The notes beneath the pieces were generated by a model. It saw only the letters and a list, made by a program, of their open reading frames with translations. It made no database searches and was not told the DNA's origin. From NCBI RefSeq assembly GCF_003813985.1, contig NZ_CP033897.1, positions 1,736,001-1,800,000 on the forward strand: a DNA stretch of 64,000 nucleotides, written 5' to 3'. Origin of the DNA: Corynebacterium gerontici. GTDB lineage: Bacteria; Actinomycetota; Actinomycetes; Mycobacteriales; Mycobacteriaceae. The translations under genes and the position numbers were made by a program. Within the stretch, counting starts at the first letter, position 1, and the number at the start of each line of letters is the position of its first letter. Below, in pieces: positions 18,633 to 30,721 of this stretch.

Positions 18633-20104
18633 GCGGGGTCCTTTCCAAAGAGCGTGCGGGCTTCACCAGCAGTCACCACGGAGCCGGTGATGATCACGCC
18701 TGCGCCAGATTGGATGTCGGTATCCTCGGCAAGTTCTACGGCCAGCTCCACAGCCCCTGGCAGGTAGGGCTCAACATGGACGCGTTCTTCGCCGAAGATT
18801 TCGCGGGCGTAGTCCGCAAGCACGTCCGCTTCGAGGGCGCGCGGCGAGTTCGTCTGTGTACACACCACTTCTGCCAGGTGTGGCTCGAGCGCCGCGAGCA
18901 CCCCGCGGGCATCCTTGTCTCCTAACACGCCCACCACACCCACGAGTCTGGAGAACTCGAAGTCGCGGTCAAGTGCCTCTCCTAAAGCCTTGGCACCGTG
19001 AGGATTATGGGTGGCATCGACGAACACACTCGGCGTGGTACGCACTCGCTCGAGCCTGCCTGGTGACGCCACCGTGCCGAATCCCTCTTGCACGGTGTTG
19101 AGGTCGAGCGGCTTGCCCGGCGCCGCCCCGAAGAATGCTTCTACCGCAGCCAAGGCCAACGCGGCATTGCGCGCCTGGTGCGCGCCCGAGAGTGGCAGGA
19201 AGATGTCTTCATAGTCGCCGGCTAACCCACGCAGAGTGAGCTGCTGGCCACCGACGGCCACCTGGGACTGCGCCACCCCGAATTCCTGATCGAGGCGCGC
19301 CACAGCAGCATCCACCGAGACCGCCTGCTCCAGAATCACGCGCATTGCGGCCGGATCCTGGTTTGCCACAACCGCGATATTTTCGGGTGGGGTTAGCAAA
19401 TCCTCGGCGTCCCAGCGCGACTTAATAATTCCGGCTTTTTCGGAGGCGATCTCCTCGATCGTCTCTCCTAAGTATTCGGTGTGGTCAAGACCGATCGGTG
19501 TGACCACGGCAACGTCAGCCGAGATCACGTTGGTGGCGTCCCAGCGCCCACCCATGCCAACTTCCACCACGGCGACGTCCACGGGGGCGTCGGCAAACGC
19601 CGCGTAAGCCATGGCGGTGAGCACTTCGAATTTGCTCATCCTCGGACCGCCTTCGGCCTCCGATTTGGCATCGATCATCTCCACATAGGGCTTGATCTCT
19701 TCCCAGGTGCGCACATAATCGCGGGGGTGGATCGGCTTGCCGTCGATGGCGATGCGCTCAGTCACGAATTGCAGGTGCGGGCTGGTGGTGCGCCCGGTTC
19801 GGCGGTGGAAGGCGCGCAGCAACGATTCGATCATGCGCACCGTCGAGGTCTTGCCGTTGGTTCCTGCCACGTGAATCGCCGGGTAGGCGCGCTCGGGGTT
19901 GCCCAGCAGATCCATCAGTGCTTGGATGCGCTCCAGGGTGGGGTCGATTTTCACTTCAGACCAGCGCTGATCCAGTTGCGCTTCAACTTCGGCCAGCGCT
20001 GCCAAGTCCTCGCGGGTGATCTCCTCTGAAGGCGCTTCTACGTGCTTGTCGTTGACGTCGATAGGCAAAGAGAGTCCCGTGGCGTCGAGCTCGACTTCGC
20101 TCAT
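18629..20104 (-). CDS. folC: Folylpolyglutamate synthase / dihydrofolate synthase
   Basis: A 491-residue Mur-ligase-fold enzyme that adds glutamate residues to folates and probably joins dihydropteroate to glutamate. The ATP-binding motif [16 protein letters not shown] is near residue 80, the folate-family motif HLQFVTERI follows, and the C-terminal domain contains [15 protein letters not shown]. The first 45 residues are an extra acidic leader. The start ATG overlaps the valS stop by four bases. TTA-GGA codon pairs at 18917, 18978 and 19466 match the dispersed TTAGGAG word. Confidence 0.95.
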   Translation of the reverse strand: MSEVELDATGLSLPIDVNDKHVEAPSEEITREDLAALAEVEAQLDQRWSEVKIDPTLERIQALMDLLGNPERAYPAIHVAGTNGKTSTVRMIESLLRAFHRRTGRTTSPHLQFVTERIAIDGKPIHPRDYVRTWEEIKPYVEMIDAKSEAEGGPRMSKFEVLTAMAYAAFADAPVDVAVVEVGMGGRWDATNVISADVAVVTPIGLDHTEYLGETIEEIASEKAGIIKSRWDAEDLLTPPENIAVVANQDPAAMRVILEQAVSVDAAVARLDQEFGVAQSQVAVGGQQLTLRGLAGDYEDIFLPLSGAHQARNAALALAAVEAFFGAAPGKPLDLNTVQEGFGTVASPGRLERVRTTPSVFVDATHNPHGAKALGEALDRDFEFSRLVGVVGVLGDKDARGVLAALEPHLAEVVCTQTNSPRALEADVLADYAREIFGEERVHVEPYLPGAVELAVELAEDTDIQSGAGVIITGSVVTAGEARTLFGKDPA

Positions 20105-22800
20105 GCAAGCTCCTTCAGGCGAGCCGAAATACGTTCGACTTCATCGTGAGCCACCTGCGCACGCTCGCGAATCTTGGCCACCACAGCCTCGGGCGCCTTG
20201 GCCAGGAAGTTTTCATTTCCCAGCTTCTTGCCGGTGGTCTCAACTTCCTTTTGTGCCGCAGCGAGATCCTTTTCCAGACGCTTGCGCTCAGCTTGCTTGT
20301 CGACGGTCCCCGACGTATCCAACGCCACTTCCAGTGGCCGTTCGGACAGGCGCACCTCAATGCTGGCGCTCGACTCGAAGCCGTCCTCGGGGGCGTCCAC
20401 GCGAGCCAGGGAACGCACCAACGCCTCCTGCTCCGCCAAATCTGCGGCGGCGAAGTCAATGCGAGCGGGCACGCGCTGGGAGGGCTTCACACCCTGGTCG
20501 GAGCGGAAACGACGCAGCTCAGTCACAAGCTTCTGCACGTCTTCCATGCGCTTTGCGGCGCGCTCATCGGTGGTGGCTCCACCGTTAGTAAGCTCAGCCG
20601 TAGGCCAGCTTGCCACTACCAGGGATTCTTCATCGGTGAGCGCGGTCCAGAGCACCTCGGTCACGAATGGCATCGAGGGATGCAATAGGCGCAGGATTGC
20701 GTCCAGGCAGTTGCCCAGCACAATCTTGGTGTTCTCCCCTTGCGTCGTTTCCCCCTCGCGAGGGATCTGCACCTTAGCGATTTCCAGGTACCAGTCGCAG
20801 AACTCACCCCAGGTGAACTGGAAGAGCAGCTCATTGGCCTTGGCAAATTGATAGCGATCCAGGTAGTCATCCACCTGCACTCGCACCTGCTCGAGGCGGT
20901 CAAGGATCCAACGGTCAGCGTCGCTTAGCTCCTCGCGTTTGGGCAGCATTCCGGTGCGTGCACCGTTCATCAGGGCGAACTTGGTGGCGTTGAAGAGCTT
21001 GGTGGCGAAGTTTCGAGAACTCTGAGCACTATCCTCGCCCACCGGGAGGTCCACACCGGGGTTTGCGCCGCGCACGAGGGTGAAGCGCAGCGCGTCGGCG
21101 CCGTAGTCGCGCACCCAGTCCATGGGGTTGATGCCGTTGCCCAGCGACTTACTCATCTTCCTGCCATGCTCATCGCGGACCAGACCGTGGAGGAAGAGGT
21201 CATCGAAGGGGATCTGTGGGCGCCCCTGCGTACCTTCGCCCAGCAGCTCCGGAGTTTGCAGGCCTGCGAAGGTACCGAACATCATCATGCGCGCCACCCA
21301 GAAGAACAGAATGTCGTAGGCGGTGACCAGCACGGAGGTTGGGTAGAACTTCTCCAGCTCGGGGGTCTTGTCTGGCCAGCCCATGGTGCTAAACGGCCAT
21401 AGCGCGGAGGAGAACCAGGTGTCCAACACGTCCGGATCCTGCTCATAGCCCGCCGGGGGCTCGTCATCGGGGCCGCAGCACACCACTTCCCCATCGGGGC
21501 CGTACCAGATCGGGATGCGGTGCCCCCACCACAACTGGCGCGAAATGGTCCAGTCGTGCATGTCGTCCACCCAGTCGAAGTAGCGCGGCTCGGAGCTTGC
21601 CGGGTGAATGGTGGTATCGCCCTCGCGCACGGCATCGCCGGCCATCTTCGCCAGCTTCTCCACCTTCACAAACCATTGCAAGCTCAAGCGCGGCTCGATG
21701 GGTTCTCCCGAACGCTCGGAGTGTCCGACAGAGTGCATGTAGGGCCGCACTTCCTTGACGATGCGCCCCTGCTCGGCCAAAGCCTCGCGAATTTTCACGC
21801 GCGCCTCAAAGCGATCCATACCGTCAAATTCGGTGCCGGTATCGGCGATGCGGCCTTTTGCGTCCATCACGATCGGCATGTCCAGATCGTGGCGTTGGCC
21901 CATGGCGTAGTCATTCGGATCATGCGCGGGGGTGATCTTCACGGCACCAGTGCCGAACTCGGGGTCGACGTAATCATCAGCAATAATCTTTAGCTCGCGC
22001 CCCTCAATGAAGGGGTGCGGCAAGCTGGTGCCAACCAGATCCGTGTAACGCTCATCGTCCGGGTGGACGGCCACGGCGACGTCGCCAAGCATGGTTTCCA
22101 CACGGGTCGTTGCCACAATGACGTGGGGCTCGTCGTCGCTGAGCGAACCATAACGGATCGAAACGAGCTCGCCCTCAACATCCTTATGCACCACCTCAAT
22201 GTCGGACACAGCCGTCTCCAACACCGGCGACCAATTGATCAAACGATAATCGCGGTAAATCAGCCCCTGATCAAACATCTGCTTGAAGATGGTCTGCACC
22301 GCACGCGAAAGCCCCTCATCCAAGGTGAAACGCTCTCGAGACCAATCCACCGAGTCACCAATCGCACGCATCTGCTCCCCAATGGTGCCGCCATACTCGC
22401 GCTTCCACTCCCACACATGCTCAATGAACTCCTCGCGAGAATAATCCCAACGGGACTTCCCCTCACGCTCCTTGAGCATCGCCTCAACCTTGGACTGCGT
22501 AGCAATACCCGCATGGTCCATGCCCGGCAGCCACAACACCTCAAAGCCCTGCATACGCTTCCGGCGCACCATCGAATCCATCAACGCGTGATCCAACGCA
22601 TGGCCCATATGCAACTGGCCCGTCACATTCGGCGGGGGCAACACAATCGAAAACGCCGGCTTCTCACTTGCCGCATCCGCAGTGAAATAGCCAGCCTCCA
22701 CCCACCGCTGGTACAGATCAGCCTCGTGGTCCTGAGGGGCCCAAGACTTGGGCAGGCGGTTAGAAGCGTCGGGGGTTTGGGCATCATTATTGGCACTCAC
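20101..22800 (-). CDS. valS: Valyl-tRNA synthetase
   Basis: An 899-residue class Ia synthetase. HIGH motif as HMGH at residues 64-67 ([17 protein letters not shown]), KMSKS at about 548-552, an editing domain between them, the anticodon-binding region after about 650, and a C-terminal coiled coil ([22 protein letters not shown]). It starts at GTG 22798-22800. The preceding AGTTAGGATGGGGGT, one arm of an inverted repeat, is the ribosome binding site. First gene of valS-folC-DUF4233. No T-box is seen upstream. Confidence 0.97.
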   Translation of the reverse strand: MSANNDAQTPDASNRLPKSWAPQDHEADLYQRWVEAGYFTADAASEKPAFSIVLPPPNVTGQLHMGHALDHALMDSMVRRKRMQGFEVLWLPGMDHAGIATQSKVEAMLKEREGKSRWDYSREEFIEHVWEWKREYGGTIGEQMRAIGDSVDWSRERFTLDEGLSRAVQTIFKQMFDQGLIYRDYRLINWSPVLETAVSDIEVVHKDVEGELVSIRYGSLSDDEPHVIVATTRVETMLGDVAVAVHPDDERYTDLVGTSLPHPFIEGRELKIIADDYVDPEFGTGAVKITPAHDPNDYAMGQRHDLDMPIVMDAKGRIADTGTEFDGMDRFEARVKIREALAEQGRIVKEVRPYMHSVGHSERSGEPIEPRLSLQWFVKVEKLAKMAGDAVREGDTTIHPASSEPRYFDWVDDMHDWTISRQLWWGHRIPIWYGPDGEVVCCGPDDEPPAGYEQDPDVLDTWFSSALWPFSTMGWPDKTPELEKFYPTSVLVTAYDILFFWVARMMMFGTFAGLQTPELLGEGTQGRPQIPFDDLFLHGLVRDEHGRKMSKSLGNGINPMDWVRDYGADALRFTLVRGANPGVDLPVGEDSAQSSRNFATKLFNATKFALMNGARTGMLPKREELSDADRWILDRLEQVRVQVDDYLDRYQFAKANELLFQFTWGEFCDWYLEIAKVQIPREGETTQGENTKIVLGNCLDAILRLLHPSMPFVTEVLWTALTDEESLVVASWPTAELTNGGATTDERAAKRMEDVQKLVTELRRFRSDQGVKPSQRVPARIDFAAADLAEQEALVRSLARVDAPEDGFESSASIEVRLSERPLEVALDTSGTVDKQAERKRLEKDLAAAQKEVETTGKKLGNENFLAKAPEAVVAKIRERAQVAHDEVERISARLKELA

Positions 22801-22807
22801 ACCCCCA

Positions 22808-22832
22808 TCCTAACTTTGGGCAATAGTTAGGA
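22808..22832. repeat. TCCTAACT / AGTTAGGA inverted repeat upstream of valS
   Basis: Eight-base perfect arms around a 9-base spacer. It lies between the mdh terminator and the valS start; on the minus strand the arm nearer valS supplies its Shine-Dalgarno. Confidence 0.75.
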
Positions 22833-22834
22833 GA

Positions 22835-22868
22835 AAAGCGCCCGCAGACAAATGCCCACGAGCGCTTT
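22835..22868 (-). terminator. Intrinsic terminator after mdh
   Basis: AAAGCGC and GCGCTTT close a stem whose inner part (CCCG..CGTGGG) also pairs partly; on the minus strand it is followed by TTCTCC. It lies 15 bp after the mdh stop. Confidence 0.65.
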
Positions 22869-22883
22869 GAAAAACGCAACGAC

Positions 22884-24192
<1,309 letters not shown>

Positions 24193-24918
24193 GTGACGGC
24201 ACTGGAACACGACACCAGCACCCCCGAAGACGTCCTCAACATCGCACTACGCATGTTCTCCACCAAAGGCTTCTCAGACGCAAAACTCGAAGCCATCGCA
24301 AAACACTCCGGCATGTCCAAGCGCATGATCCACTACCACTTCGGCGACAAAAAAGGCCTCTACCGACGCTGCCTCGAAACAGCCGTCCAAAGACTCCGCC
24401 CCAGCCCCGAAGAAATGCAACTCCAAAGCGCAGTCCCCGTCGAAGGCGTCAAAAAAGTCGTCCAAGCCGTATTCCAAACCTACGTCGACAACCCCGAAGC
24501 CGTACGCATGCTCCAAATGGAAAACCTGCACCACTACGGCAAAATCGCAGAAGCCAGCCCCCTCTCCGACCAATCCGCCATCACCCTCCAACTCGACAAA
24601 CTCCTCATGCTCGGCCAAGACTCCGGCGCCTTCCGCCCCGGCATCTCAGCCCAAGACGTCTTCACCCTCATCGCCTCACTCGCCGTCTTCCGCATCAACT
24701 CCCGATCCACCACCATCAACCTCTACGGCATCGACATGATGGACGAAGACAACACAGAAGGCATGGCACGACTCGCCAGCGACAGCGTCCTCGCCTTCCT
24801 CACCTCCAACCTCAAAGCAGCCAAAGCCACCAGCTACCTCACCAACCCCGGGCAGCGCGAAGACGACAGCAACGAGAAATCCGGGGATTACGAAATTTCC
24901 TCCGACCTCTTCTCCTAA
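24193..24918 (+). CDS. TetR/AcrR family transcriptional regulator
   Basis: A 241-residue regulator started at GTG 24193, with AAGGAGG 7 bp upstream. The N-terminal HTH is clear: ALRMFSTKGFSDAKLEAIAKHSGMSKRMIHYHFGDKKGLYRRC (about residues 17-60). The C-terminal ligand domain is followed by a polar tail. The gene has a strongly A-rich sense strand with CAA/AAA/GAA codons. The effector is unknown; C. glutamicum has a TetR gene in the same place beside mdh. It ends with Ser-TAA inside a perfect inverted repeat. Confidence 0.9.
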   Translation: MTALEHDTSTPEDVLNIALRMFSTKGFSDAKLEAIAKHSGMSKRMIHYHFGDKKGLYRRCLETAVQRLRPSPEEMQLQSAVPVEGVKKVVQAVFQTYVDNPEAVRMLQMENLHHYGKIAEASPLSDQSAITLQLDKLLMLGQDSGAFRPGISAQDVFTLIASLAVFRINSRSTTINLYGIDMMDEDNTEGMARLASDSVLAFLTSNLKAAKATSYLTNPGQREDDSNEKSGDYEISSDLFS

Positions 24919-24938
24919 CTTTCTAAGAAAGTTAGGAG
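24912..24938. repeat. CTCCTAACTTT-ctaag-AAAGTTAGGAG perfect inverted repeat
   Basis: Eleven-base perfect arms and a 5-base loop. The TetR stop codon TAA lies in the left arm. Clear type member of the inverted-pair family. Confidence 0.85.
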
Positions 24939-24941
24939 AAA

Positions 24942-24970
24942 AGCCGCCACAGCTCGAGGCTGTGGCGGCT
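24942..24970 (-). terminator. Intrinsic terminator after clpX
   Basis: AGCCGCCACAG and CTGTGGCGGCT form an 11-bp perfect stem; on the minus strand it is followed by TTTTCTCC. Directly adjoins the AGTTAGGAG inverted repeat, so the tetR/clpX convergence carries two hairpins in tandem. Confidence 0.85.
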
Positions 24971-24985
24971 CAGTCGTTCCTGCGA

Positions 24986-26260
24986 TTAGGCGGTTTTTTC
25001 CTCCGCCGCCCGCTCTCCTAACTTCGGGCCTGCGGTGCCGCGGACGGTGTCGGCGAGAATCGTCACCGACTCGATATCCTCGCGATCGGGAATGTCGTAC
25101 ATGATTGGCACCAGGATTTCCTCCATGATGGCGCGCAGACCGCGAGCACCTGTGCCCCGTTCGACGGCCCGATGCGCGATCACTTCCAACGCCTCGTCCT
25201 CAAACTCAAGAGTGACGCCGTCCAGTTCAAAGAGGCGCTGGTACTGTTTCACAAGCGAATTCTTCGGTTCAGTCAGCACCCTGACGAGAGCAGCCTCGTC
25301 GAGATCACGTACCGTCGCCACGACAGGCAAACGGCCAATAAATTCGGGGATCAGACCGAACTTCACCAGATCCTCAGGGCGGACGTCCTGGAAATCGACG
25401 GCGTGGCCGTCGACAAGCCCCTCTCCTAACTCTGCCCCAAACCCCAGACCGCGCTTGCCGCGGCGCTCCGCGATCACCTTCTCAAGACCCGCGAAAGCAC
25501 CGGCGACGATGAACAAAACGTTCGAGGTATCCACCTGGATAAAATCCTGATTCGGGTGCTTACGACCACCCTGCGGAGGAATTGAGGCGACCGTGCCCTC
25601 AAGGATTTTCAGCAACGCCTGCTGAACGCCCTCGCCCGAAACGTCGCGAGTAATCGAAGGATTGTCAGACTTACGGGAAATCTTATCCACTTCGTCGATG
25701 TAAATGATGCCCCGCTGAGCACGCTGAACGTCAAAATCAGCGGCCTGGAGCAGCTTCAACACAATGTTCTCAACATCCTCACCCACGTAGCCGGCCTCCG
25801 TTAGAGAGGTAGCGTCAGCGATGGTAAAGGGGACGTCGAGAAGCTTCGCCAACGTCTGCGCCAAATACGTCTTACCCGTACCCGTCGGGCCCAACATCAA
25901 AATATTCGACTTCTGCAACTCCGCATCGTCGTCCTTCGGCTTAATGCCAGACTCGAGCACACGCACACGCTTGTAATGGTTGTAGACAGCCACAGCAAGC
26001 ACACGCTTCGCCTCATCCTGGCCCACCACATACTTATCCAAAAACGCAGCTATCTCAGACGGACGCGGCAAACGGTCATCCGAAGACTGCTCCTCAACAT
26101 GACCACTCGCGAGCTCCTCCTCAATAATCTCATTGCACAACTCAATACACTCATCGCAGATATACACCCCACCACCAGCGATAAGCTTCTTCACCTGCTT
26201 TTGGCTCTTGCCACAAAAGGAGCATTTCAAAAGGTCAGCGCTTTCCTGCATCCGTGCCAT
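24986..26260 (-). CDS. clpX: ATP-dependent Clp protease ATP-binding subunit ClpX
   Basis: A 424-residue AAA+ unfoldase that feeds proteins to ClpP1P2. The N-terminal zinc finger has C13, C16, C35 and C38; Walker A is GPTGTGKT, Walker [11 protein letters not shown], and sensor and IGF-type loops follow. GGGAG precedes the ATG by 11 bp. It lies downstream of clpP1-clpP2 but after a strong hairpin, so it is probably transcribed separately. Two in-frame copies of the dispersed word occur, both as K/E-L-G-E encoded by TTA GGA GAG (about 25018 and 25424). Confidence 0.97.
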   Translation of the reverse strand: MARMQESADLLKCSFCGKSQKQVKKLIAGGGVYICDECIELCNEIIEEELASGHVEEQSSDDRLPRPSEIAAFLDKYVVGQDEAKRVLAVAVYNHYKRVRVLESGIKPKDDDAELQKSNILMLGPTGTGKTYLAQTLAKLLDVPFTIADATSLTEAGYVGEDVENIVLKLLQAADFDVQRAQRGIIYIDEVDKISRKSDNPSITRDVSGEGVQQALLKILEGTVASIPPQGGRKHPNQDFIQVDTSNVLFIVAGAFAGLEKVIAERRGKRGLGFGAELGEGLVDGHAVDFQDVRPEDLVKFGLIPEFIGRLPVVATVRDLDEAALVRVLTEPKNSLVKQYQRLFELDGVTLEFEDEALEVIAHRAVERGTGARGLRAIMEEILVPIMYDIPDREDIESVTILADTVRGTAGPKLGERAAEEKTA

Positions 26261-26335
26261 AAAAAGAAAAAACTCCCAATCTGAAGTAGAAGACGCGTGG
26301 GTCGTTAGTACTCAACACTCTAGTGCGTACGTCAA

Positions 26336-26374
26336 ATCCCCCTCCTAACTTTCTTAGAAAGTTAGGAGGGGGAT
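26336..26374. terminator. Long perfect palindrome after clpP2 (AGTTAGGAG family)
   Basis: A 17-bp perfect stem (26336-26352 with 26358-26374) around the loop CTTAG, centred on CTCCTAACTTT/AAAGTTAGGAG and extended by CCCC/GGGG. It lies between clpP2 and clpX and is probably a terminator, though the minus-strand T-run is short. Confidence 0.8.
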
Positions 26375-26388
26375 GAAAGGGTGGAAAA

Positions 26389-27018
26389 TTAGCCGTTCAT
26401 CTTTCGATAATCAAACACCTGATCCACGATCCCGTACTCCACAGCTTCCTGCGCAGTCAGGATCTTGTCACGGTCAGTGTCTTCGCGGATCTGCTCCGCG
26501 CTGCGACCGGTATGACGAGCCAGCGTCTCTTCCATCAGCACACGCATACGCTCGATCTCTTTCGCCTGGATTTCCAGATCAGAAACCTGGCCACGAGTTC
26601 CTTCGGTTGCTGGCTGGTGAATCAACACTCGCGAGTTTGGAAGGCAGGCGCGCTTTCCCGGTGCCCCGGCAGCCAACAATACAGCTGCCGCCGAAGCAGC
26701 TTGCCCAAGGCACACTGTGCGCACATCGGGGCGAACGTACTGCATCGTGTCGTAGATCGCCATCAGCGAGGTGAAGGATCCACCTGGCGAGTTAATATAC
26801 ATGGTGATTTCGCGGTCCGGGTCTAGGCCTTCGAGCACCAGTAGCTGCGCCATGACGTCGTTGGCTGAAGTGTCATCGACCTGCGTTCCTAGGAAGATGA
26901 TGCGCTCTTCAAAGAGTTTCGCATAAGGATTCGTCTCCTTAGTTCCGTACGCCGATTGCTCGATGAAGGAAGGCAGGACGTAGCGTGATTCTGGCAAATG
27001 CATACCGTTGTTGTTCAT
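26389..27018 (-). CDS. clpP2: ATP-dependent Clp protease proteolytic subunit ClpP2
   Basis: A 209-residue serine peptidase subunit, started at the ATG at 27016-27018 ([18 protein letters not shown]) with AGGAG 7 bp upstream. A further upstream in-frame reading has no similarity. Catalytic S109 (LGQAASAAA) and H134 ([10 protein letters not shown]) are visible. Actinobacteria need both ClpP1 and ClpP2, which form a mixed tetradecamer. It begins 14 bp after clpP1 ends. Confidence 0.97.
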   Translation of the reverse strand: MNNNGMHLPESRYVLPSFIEQSAYGTKETNPYAKLFEERIIFLGTQVDDTSANDVMAQLLVLEGLDPDREITMYINSPGGSFTSLMAIYDTMQYVRPDVRTVCLGQAASAAAVLLAAGAPGKRACLPNSRVLIHQPATEGTRGQVSDLEIQAKEIERMRVLMEETLARHTGRSAEQIREDTDRDKILTAQEAVEYGIVDQVFDYRKMNG

Positions 27019-27032
27019 TGTTTTCTCCTGCC

Positions 27033-27632
27033 TTAGTTTGCTAGTGGCCCTTGTGCTGCGGTGATGACGTGATCCACCAGTCCATACTCTTTGGCCTGCT
27101 CGGCGGTGAACCAGCGGTCGCGGTCCGAGTCCTTGGTGATCTGCTCGAAGCTTTGCCCAGTGTGCTCGGCGATAAGTTCTGCCATTTCGCGCTTGGTTTG
27201 GGCAAATTGTTCCGCTTGAATAGCGATGTCGGCAGCAGTGCCGCCTACGCCTGCCGATGGCTGGTGCATCATGATCCGTGCGTGCGGAAGGGCGTAACGC
27301 TTTCCTTTTGTGCCGCCTGAAAGCAAAAATTGGCCCATCGACGCCGCCAGCCCCATGCCGTACGTGGCGATATCGCAAGGCGAGTACGTCATGGTGTCGT
27401 AAATCGCCATGCCGGCCGTGACCGAGCCACCCGGCGAGTTGATGTAGAGCGAAATATCGCGCGTCGGATCCTCAGCCGAAAGCAGCAAAATTTGCGCGCA
27501 GAGCTTATTCGCGATCTCGTCGTTAACGTCCGTCCCTAGGAAGATGATGCGTTCACGCAACAGTCGCTCGTAGACGGAGTCACTCAGGTTCATACCTGAT
27601 CCGCTTTGCAGTACCGGGTTGTTGCCACTCAT
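27033..27632 (-). CDS. clpP1: ATP-dependent Clp protease proteolytic subunit ClpP1
   Basis: A 199-residue ClpP subunit with catalytic S98 (GLAASMG) and H123 (MMHQPSAG). I start it at the ATG at 27630-27632 ([20 protein letters not shown]) because AAGGAG lies 8 bp upstream; a TTG 18 bp earlier would overlap that site. First gene of clpP1-clpP2. In corynebacteria this operon is under ClgR and stress control; I could not identify a convincing ClgR site in the upstream 100 bp. Confidence 0.96.
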   Translation of the reverse strand: MSGNNPVLQSGSGMNLSDSVYERLLRERIIFLGTDVNDEIANKLCAQILLLSAEDPTRDISLYINSPGGSVTAGMAIYDTMTYSPCDIATYGMGLAASMGQFLLSGGTKGKRYALPHARIMMHQPSAGVGGTAADIAIQAEQFAQTKREMAELIAEHTGQSFEQITKDSDRDRWFTAEQAKEYGLVDHVITAAQGPLAN

Positions 27633-27661
27633 GACGAGATGCTCCTTCAAGTTTGTTCCCG

Positions 27662-27690
27662 CCTCCTAACCCTTGTCGAAAGTTAGGAGG
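27662..27690. repeat. CCTCCTAAC / GTTAGGAGG inverted repeat between HNH gene and clpP1
   Basis: Nine-base perfect arms. The right side reads GTCGAAAGTTAGGAGG, joining most of the GTCGAAAAG word to the AGTTAGGAG word. It lies 30 bp before the clpP1 start, so in the clpP1 leader or at the end of the HNH transcript. Confidence 0.75.
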
Positions 27691-27749
27691 GTGTTTGAAT
27701 GGCACCTACGTTACCTTCCCCGCCCCCGCAGGGCGCCCCCTGTTCGCTA

Positions 27750-29009
27750 TTAGCGTGTACTGCTCGTGATGAGCTGCTGAATTCTTCGTTTCGCGAGGCT
27801 TTGCCATTCTTTATGGTGGCGAAATTCTTCAAACATGCGATTGGCGATGACTCTTCCAGAGTTTTGGGTCGGCGGGAGGTCATTGGTGATGATTTCGTCG
27901 CTCCCAAGCGGTTTGTGCCCCACTCGGCCGGTGTGGGGTTCGCGTTCGTAGCGCCCGTTTTTTGGTTTCGTGGGGTCATCGTCGTTGCGTGCGTGGTGTG
28001 TGGCGCACACGGCCACGAGATTTTCTTGGCTGGATTCTCCGCTTTTCGACGCCGCCTGCACATGATGCATTTCGCAGTTGATCGCACGCCGGTGGCATTC
28101 GGGGTGCGCGCACAACACTTGATCCGCCTGAGCCACGAGCCGCTGAGTATTGTTTGCAAAACGTCCGGAATTGTCGTGTATTGGTTCGATCGGAAGGATT
28201 CCCACGGGTTCCGGGGCGCCAGTTTCGGCGTTTTCCCCGTAGCAAAGCGCTATTCCTTGGTCGCGGAGGATCGCGTCGGCAAGCTTAGAAAAGTGGATCT
28301 GCGCACCATCTGTGGTGGCGAGCATCCCACTGCCGACGTGCCGCGCGCCTGTCAACGGAACAATTACCATCGCCCCACGTTTCCCCTCCTCCTTATTGTG
28401 ATCGGAAGTTAGGAGGGAGAAGGCAGCGTCCGCCATGGCTTGGCTGTGCGACAGTGCCCCATCCTTTCGCCTGAGGCGTCTGGCCTGCCGATGGAGGGAG
28501 GATTCGACGTTGGCCATATGGGTGTCCGCAAGCGAAAGGTGGAGATGCCGTTGGCCTCCAGCATCGGCGGTGGCGGAGATACGCACGGAACGGCGCCATG
28601 GGGTGTGTTCATTGCCGTTGAGTTCGCGCACTCGTGACGTGGCGTGCGCCTTGACCTCGGCAACGCTTCTCCCCTCCGCCCAGTCATATAGCTCGAGACG
28701 GAGCTCCTCACGGCCCACTTCCGCGTGCTTGGACAGGGACCGCACCGCCGCATTAATAGCCCGTAGCACCTCAATTCCTAGGAGGTTGCGCTGAGCCGTC
28801 GCGATGGAACGCTCGCGCAGCACGGACGCTTCGGCCGGACCAAACAGTACCTTGCCCAACGCTAGAACGCTGCCCACCCAACTCTCACCCAAACCGGTGC
28901 GCTTAGCGATCTCGTTGCGATCGTGGCCTTCAAGATGTAGTCGGTGAAAGTGTTCTACAAGTTCAACGCCCCGCGAGGCGAAAATTTCTAATGCCCCCGA
29001 AATCTCCAT
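27750..29009 (-). CDS. HNH endonuclease domain protein (DUF222/13E12-like)
   Basis: About 419 residues from the ATG at 29007-29009 (MEISGALEIFASRG); a TTG start 12 codons earlier is possible. The C-terminal HNH nuclease motif CAHPECHRRAINCEMHHVQ..NLVAVCATHH carries Cys pairs that would bind zinc and the H-N-H residues. The N-terminal half is helical with an HTH-like segment (DRNEIAKRTGLGESWVGSVLALG). Such proteins are common and often multicopy in actinobacteria, with a suspected mobile or defence role; no target is known. It sits between clpP1 and tig. It carries GTCGAAAAGC (28042) and AGTTAGGA (28407) inside the coding sequence. Confidence 0.8.
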   Translation of the reverse strand: MEISGALEIFASRGVELVEHFHRLHLEGHDRNEIAKRTGLGESWVGSVLALGKVLFGPAEASVLRERSIATAQRNLLGIEVLRAINAAVRSLSKHAEVGREELRLELYDWAEGRSVAEVKAHATSRVRELNGNEHTPWRRSVRISATADAGGQRHLHLSLADTHMANVESSLHRQARRLRRKDGALSHSQAMADAAFSLLTSDHNKEEGKRGAMVIVPLTGARHVGSGMLATTDGAQIHFSKLADAILRDQGIALCYGENAETGAPEPVGILPIEPIHDNSGRFANNTQRLVAQADQVLCAHPECHRRAINCEMHHVQAASKSGESSQENLVAVCATHHARNDDDPTKPKNGRYEREPHTGRVGHKPLGSDEIITNDLPPTQNSGRVIANRMFEEFRHHKEWQSLAKRRIQQLITSSTR

Positions 29010-29118
29010 GCAGCCATAGTGCAAATTCGAGCAAACGCGGGGCAAGGAATACGGGAAGAAATTTTTGGCTGTGGATAACTTTGGCTGAAATGGCGCGTTT
29101 TCGCCCCGTGGCTGTGGA

Positions 29119-29157
29119 AAACCCCTCCTAACTTTCTGCGAAAGTTAGGAGGGGTTT
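29119..29157 (-). terminator. Terminator after tig (AGTTAGGAG family palindrome)
   Basis: A 17-bp perfect stem (29119-29135 with 29141-29157) around ctgcg, extended by AAACCCC/GGGGTTT; on the minus strand it ends in TTTTCC. It lies 14 bp after the trigger factor stop. A good intrinsic terminator built on the dispersed repeat. Confidence 0.85.
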
Positions 29158-29170
29158 GGGGAAGGAGGTT

Positions 29171-30514
29171 TTACTCCGCGCCCTCTTCTACTTCTTCTTC
29201 ACCGTAGTACTCGGCGGGATCGACGTTGTTGCCATCTTCGTCTGTGACGGTGGTGCGGCAGATGGCTGCTGCGAGGGCTTTGCCACGGCGGACGTCGGCG
29301 AAGAGGTTTGCGATTTGGCCGGACTGTTGGAGTTGCATGACGAACTCGTTGGGGTCCATGCCGTAGCTTTGCGCAGTGAACAAGATGTGGTCGGTGAGCT
29401 CTTGCTGGCTGACCTCCGGCTGTTCTTCTTCGGCGACTGCGTCGAGGAAGAGTTGGGTGCGCACTGCTTCTTCGGAGTTCTTGCGGTTGTTGGCGTCGAA
29501 CTCTTCGCGGTCCATGCCCTGGGACTCGAGGATCGAGTTGAGCATTTTTTCGTCGCCGCCGAATTGGCCGAGGATTTGGTGCAGTTGTGCGTGTACCTGC
29601 TCGTCGACGACGCCCTGGGGCAGTTCGAAGTCGGTTTCTGCGAGGGCTGCCTTGAGCACTTCGTCGCGAATGGCGCCGGCTTGGGTGGTCTTGGCTTGTT
29701 GCTCGACCTGCTCCTTAGTGGAGTCGCGGAGCTCTTCGACGGTGTCGAATTCGGAGGCCATTTGGACGAATTCTTCGTCGAGTTCGGGCAGCTTGCGTTC
29801 TTTGGTTTGCTGCACGGTGACGGTGACGGTGGCTTCTTTGCCTTCGTGCTCGCCGTTTTCCAGGGTGGTGGTGAAGTCGCCGGATTCGCCGGTCTTCATG
29901 CCACGAAGCGCGGTGTCGAGCCCCTTGATGAGGTCACCGGAGCCGACCTGGTAGGACATGCCCTCGGTGGCGGCTTCTTCGATTTCTTCGCCGTCGACGG
30001 TTGCTTTGAGGTCGATGACGGCGAAATCGTCGGTCTTGAGCTTGCGCTTGGTGTCTTTGAGCTCACCGAAACGCTCACGGAGTTGATCAATTTGCTTTTC
30101 GACGGCCTCGTCGTCCACCTTCAACGCCGGCACGGTCACGCTGATCTTCGAGAAATCGGGCACGGTGATTTCTGGGCGCACGTCCACCTCGGCGGTGAAT
30201 TCAACCAGCTCGTTGTCTTCGATCTTGGTGATGTCGATGTTGGGCTGACCGATCACGGCCAGCTCATGCTCTTCGCAAGCCTGCTGATAGCGAGACGGAA
30301 GCATGTCGTTAACCACCTGCTCCAGCAGCGGGCCACGGCCAACGCGGGCGTCGATAAGCTGGCGTGGAGCCTTGCCGCGACGGAAACCCGGAATATTGAT
30401 CTGCTGAGCCAAGGCGCTATACGCCTGATCAACTTCCGACTTCAGTTCCTCGAAAGGAACCTCAACGGTGAGCTTGACACGAGTCTCGCTCAGCTTTTCG
30501 ACGGAACTCTTCAC
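29171..30514 (-). CDS. tig: Trigger factor (ribosome-bound chaperone, prolyl isomerase)
   Basis: A 447-residue chaperone. The N-terminal ribosome-binding domain holds the signature [12 protein letters not shown] (a variant of GFRxGKxP) near residues 44-55, followed by an FKBP-type PPIase domain (about 150-230) and a long helical C-terminal domain. The last 30 residues are acidic ([12 protein letters not shown]). It starts at GTG 30512-30514 with AGGAGAG upstream. Two copies of GTCGAAAAG (30095, 30494) encode V-E-K. Located upstream of the HNH and clp genes, as usual for tig-clpP clusters. Confidence 0.96.
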   Translation of the reverse strand: MKSSVEKLSETRVKLTVEVPFEELKSEVDQAYSALAQQINIPGFRRGKAPRQLIDARVGRGPLLEQVVNDMLPSRYQQACEEHELAVIGQPNIDITKIEDNELVEFTAEVDVRPEITVPDFSKISVTVPALKVDDEAVEKQIDQLRERFGELKDTKRKLKTDDFAVIDLKATVDGEEIEEAATEGMSYQVGSGDLIKGLDTALRGMKTGESGDFTTTLENGEHEGKEATVTVTVQQTKERKLPELDEEFVQMASEFDTVEELRDSTKEQVEQQAKTTQAGAIRDEVLKAALAETDFELPQGVVDEQVHAQLHQILGQFGGDEKMLNSILESQGMDREEFDANNRKNSEEAVRTQLFLDAVAEEEQPEVSQQELTDHILFTAQSYGMDPNEFVMQLQQSGQIANLFADVRRGKALAAAICRTTVTDEDGNNVDPAEYYGEEEVEEGAE

Positions 30515-30550
30515 GAGTCACTCTCCTGGTCACATTGATTTCATTGAAAA

Positions 30551-30580
30551 AATCCCTCCACCCAAAGCGATGGAGGGATT
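30551..30580 (-). terminator. Intrinsic terminator after tRNA-Pro
   Basis: AATCCCTCCA and TGGAGGGATT form a 10-bp perfect stem. On the minus strand it is followed by TTTTTCAATG, directly after the tRNA 3' end. Confidence 0.9.
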
Positions 30581-30584
30581 CATG

Positions 30585-30658
30585 TCGGGACGACAGGATT
30601 TGAACCTGCGACCCCCTGCTCCCAAAGCAGGTGCGCTACCAAGCTGCGCCACGTCCCG
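30585..30658 (-). tRNA. tRNA-Pro (anticodon TGG)
   Basis: A 74-nt cloverleaf with acceptor stem CGGGACG/CGTCCCG, anticodon loop CTTTGGGA (TGG), and T-loop GGTTCAAATCC. The 3' CCA is not encoded. Confidence 0.95.
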
Positions 30659-30721
30659 CGACCTCATTTGAAGGCGTGATTATGCAGTGTACATTGCCGA
30701 AGCCAAAACTACGATATCGCC

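Noticed and set aside
27019-27378. Longer start for clpP2 overlapping clpP1
   Set aside because: The extension is the clpP1 sequence read in another frame; AGGAG and the [10 protein letters not shown] start mark the real N-terminus.
27633-27749. ClgR operator upstream of clpP1
   Set aside because: CGCCC..GGGCG-like stretches exist but the spacing does not fit the known ClgR motif.
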